A stretch of 6,744 nt of DNA from Eubacterium sp. (GTDB taxonomy: Bacteria; Bacillota; Clostridia; Lachnospirales; Lachnospiraceae), in assembly GCA_017616955.1 (NCBI GenBank), contig JAFZXD010000226.1:1-6744 (forward strand). The letters are read 5' to 3'. The translations under genes were made by a program, and so were the position numbers. Under the pieces are notes generated by a model. The model was not told the origin of the DNA. It made no database searches and saw nothing but the letters and a program-made list of their open reading frames with translations. Numbering within the stretch: the stretch's first letter is position 1; the number at the start of each line of letters is the position of its first letter. This document shows, in pieces, positions 5,091 to 6,744 of this stretch.

Positions 5091-5756
5091 ATGAGAAATA
5101 AAGAAGAAGCAGTAGTAGTATTCAGTGGCGGACAGGACAGTACAACTTGTCTGGCATGGGCTGTTAAAAATTATAAAAAAGTATATGCGGTAAGTTTTGA
5201 TTACGGACAGAGACACAAGAAGGAACTTGAGTGTGCATCTGAAATAGCGGAGAAGATGGGAGTGGAACATACTGTTCTGAATCTCAAAGAGTTAAATGCA
5301 CTTGCACCTAATTCGCTGACAAGAGCTGATATTGCAGTTGATAAGGATGCACCTGAAGAGGGAACTCCGAATTCATTTGTTGAAGGAAGAAATCTTTTAT
5401 TCCTTACATATGCCGCAATATTTGCAAAGACTCATGGAGTAACAGATGTGATCACAGGTGTTTCACAGAGTGATTTTTCCGGATATCCGGATTGCAGAGA
5501 TGTTTTCATCAAGTCACTCAATGTTACATTGAATCTTGCTATGGAATATGAATTTGACATTATAACACCACTTATGTGGATAGATAAGGAACAGACATGG
5601 GAGATGGCAGATGATCTCGGTGTGTTTGATCTTGTCAGAAATGAAACTCTCACATGCTACAATGGTGTGAAGGGTGATGGATGCGGGGATTGTCCTGCAT
5701 GTAAGCTTCGTAAAAGAGGATTGGATAGATATCTTGAAAGACGTGTCACAAAGTAG
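5091..5756 (+). CDS. queC: 7-cyano-7-deazaguanine (preQ0) synthase
   Basis: QueC uses ATP and ammonia to turn 7-carboxy-7-deazaguanine into the nitrile preQ0. The 221-residue protein opens with the PP-loop FSGGQDSTT (11-19), followed by [12 protein letters not shown] (35-46), [15 protein letters not shown] (95-109), [13 protein letters not shown] (127-139) and [15 protein letters not shown] (159-173). Its C-terminus carries four cysteines, Cys 189, 198, 201 and 204 ([15 protein letters not shown]), that bind structural zinc. FVEGRN replaces the FVPGRN of the B. subtilis and E. coli proteins; I believe this marks a different QueC branch rather than a defect, since everything else is intact. 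AGAGG (5077-5081) precedes the ATG by nine bases. The gap to folE is 50 bases with no hairpin, consistent with one operon. Confidence 0.96.
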   Translation: MRNKEEAVVVFSGGQDSTTCLAWAVKNYKKVYAVSFDYGQRHKKELECASEIAEKMGVEHTVLNLKELNALAPNSLTRADIAVDKDAPEEGTPNSFVEGRNLLFLTYAAIFAKTHGVTDVITGVSQSDFSGYPDCRDVFIKSLNVTLNLAMEYEFDIITPLMWIDKEQTWEMADDLGVFDLVRNETLTCYNGVKGDGCGDCPACKLRKRGLDRYLERRVTK

Positions 5757-5789
5757 AGCTTAAATATATGAACATACAGAGGGCTGCGT

Positions 5790-6710
5790 ATGAGTAAGAA
5801 ACTTCTTTTTATCGTAAATCCCAAAGCGGGACGTACGGTAATTAAATCAGATCTGATAAGTATAATAGAGGTCTTTTCAAATGAAGGATATATGGTTACG
5901 GTATATCCTACAAAGAGTGGTGAAGAGACAGAGAAATATGTATATAAGAATGCGGAAATGTATGACCTGGTGGTATGTGCCGGCGGAGACGGAACTCTTG
6001 ATAATACGGTCGGCGGAATCATGATGCTTGAAAGAAAGCTTAAGAAGAGAATTCACCTGGGTTACATTCCCTGCGGAAGTACAAATGATTATGCGAGAAG
6101 TTTGAGAATCAGTATGGATCCTCTTCAAGCGGCAAGAGACATCATGGAAGGTGATGTCAATCATGTTGACGTAGGAAGGCTGGAGAATACATTTTTCATA
6201 TATGTCGCTGCATTTGGTGCATTTACGGATATATCGTATTCAACTCCTCAGAATCTGAAGAATGCTCTTGGACATGCTGCCTATGTACTTGAAGCAAGTA
6301 AGGCCATGTTTAATATGAAGAGCTACAGAATGAGAGTGATGTTTGACGGCGAACGTGTTGAGGGTGACTTTATATATGGTCAGGTAACAAACTCACTGTC
6401 TGTAGGAGGATTCAAAAATATCGCTCCGAAGGATATGTCATTTTCGGATGGAAAGTTTGAGACAGTTTTGATCAGAACTCCCGAATCGCCTATCGAACTT
6501 CAGCGTATTATAAACTGTCTTTTGGTGGATGACCTGTCGGATGACCTTATAGTATTCCGTAAGTCTTCCAGAGTAGTGGTTCAATGTAGAGATGAGGTTC
6601 CTTGGACAGTTGACGGAGAATATGGCGGAAGCTATAAAACAACCCGAGTATCCAATATTCGAAAAGCTATTTCAATAGTTCTGAAAGACAAGATAGATCT
6701 GCTTCAGTAG
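5790..6710 (+). CDS. diacylglycerol kinase-like lipid kinase (DgkB/YegS family)
   Basis: The 306-residue protein belongs to the DAGK catalytic-domain family of ATP-dependent lipid kinases. NPKAG (10-14) at the N-terminus, the nucleotide-binding GGDGT (65-69), the GYIPCGSTNDYAR motif (91-103) and DGK/DGE motifs of the C-terminal beta-sandwich (SDGKFE near 219-224, VDGEYGG near 274-280) are in the expected order and spacing. Family members are cytoplasmic or membrane-peripheral and phosphorylate diacylglycerol or related lipids. In Firmicutes DgkB recycles diacylglycerol released by lipoteichoic acid synthesis, but the substrate here cannot be read from sequence. AGAGGG (5778-5783) lies six bases before the ATG. 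It starts 33 bases after queC with no intervening terminator, so it may be the last gene of the riboswitch-controlled transcript, although no metabolic link to deazapurines is evident. Confidence 0.9.
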   Translation: MSKKLLFIVNPKAGRTVIKSDLISIIEVFSNEGYMVTVYPTKSGEETEKYVYKNAEMYDLVVCAGGDGTLDNTVGGIMMLERKLKKRIHLGYIPCGSTNDYARSLRISMDPLQAARDIMEGDVNHVDVGRLENTFFIYVAAFGAFTDISYSTPQNLKNALGHAAYVLEASKAMFNMKSYRMRVMFDGERVEGDFIYGQVTNSLSVGGFKNIAPKDMSFSDGKFETVLIRTPESPIELQRIINCLLVDDLSDDLIVFRKSSRVVVQCRDEVPWTVDGEYGGSYKTTRVSNIRKAISIVLKDKIDLLQ

Positions 6711-6725
6711 GCTGCGAAGCGGCTT
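6709..6725 (+). terminator. possible weak terminator or repeat hairpin after the lipid kinase
   Basis: GCTGC (6711-6715) and GCGGC (6719-6723) pair around a GAA triloop, with one U-G pair; the stem can extend to 6709 and 6725, including the last bases of the TAG stop. The following TTATTTAGCGG is only moderately T-rich, so termination would be weak. The hairpin shares its GCGAAGC core with those near 2728 and 3490, and may be the edge of another palindromic repeat running past the window end. Confidence 0.35.
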
Positions 6726-6744
6726 ATTTAGCGGTGTTTACGGG

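Overview
The window looks like chromosomal DNA of a low-GC Gram-positive anaerobe of the Clostridia, most plausibly Lachnospiraceae (Butyrivibrio-like). This is inferred from AT-rich codon use (many AGA, ATA and GAA codons), purine-rich Shine-Dalgarno sites, a preQ1 riboswitch of the small class I type, and a GTP cyclohydrolase I with a [13 protein letters not shown] active-site segment of the kind I associate with clostridial enzymes. Genus is a guess. All recognised genes lie on the + strand.

Layout. Positions 1-61 hold the last codons of an upstream gene. A good sigma-A promoter (76-104) and a perfect AT palindrome (126-145) precede a membrane-anchored 3D-domain cell-wall protein (160-999). 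Next is thrC, threonine synthase (1066-2553). Only 28 bases after thrC begins a preQ1-I riboswitch (2582-2620) with a clear terminator (2627-2656) and a mutually exclusive 14-bp antiterminator. It controls a 7-deazapurine (queuosine precursor) operon: queD (2994-3419), queE (3683-4360), folE (4447-5040) and queC (5091-5756). A YegS/DgkB-type lipid kinase (5790-6710) follows closely and may be cotranscribed.

How the genes work together. FolE converts GTP to dihydroneopterin triphosphate, QueD makes 6-carboxytetrahydropterin, QueE makes 7-carboxy-7-deazaguanine and QueC converts this to preQ0. Thus GTP-to-preQ0 is complete here. The preQ0 reductase QueF and the tRNA-modifying enzymes are not in the window. 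The riboswitch should close the loop by shutting the operon off when preQ1 is plentiful.

Most unusual part. The two spacers flanking queD are long (about 340 and 260 bases) and packed with nested inverted repeats. The first (2645-2934) is bounded by a perfect 13-bp inverted repeat whose left arm overlaps the riboswitch terminator, and contains a 21-bp stem and a GC-rich core. The second holds a 62-base hairpin overlapping the queD stop codon and a branched palindrome of about 104 bases. A mini-hairpin with core GCGAAGC occurs in both spacers and again after the lipid kinase. These look like mobile or repetitive palindromic elements, or undescribed structured RNA, inserted in the leader and body of the que operon.
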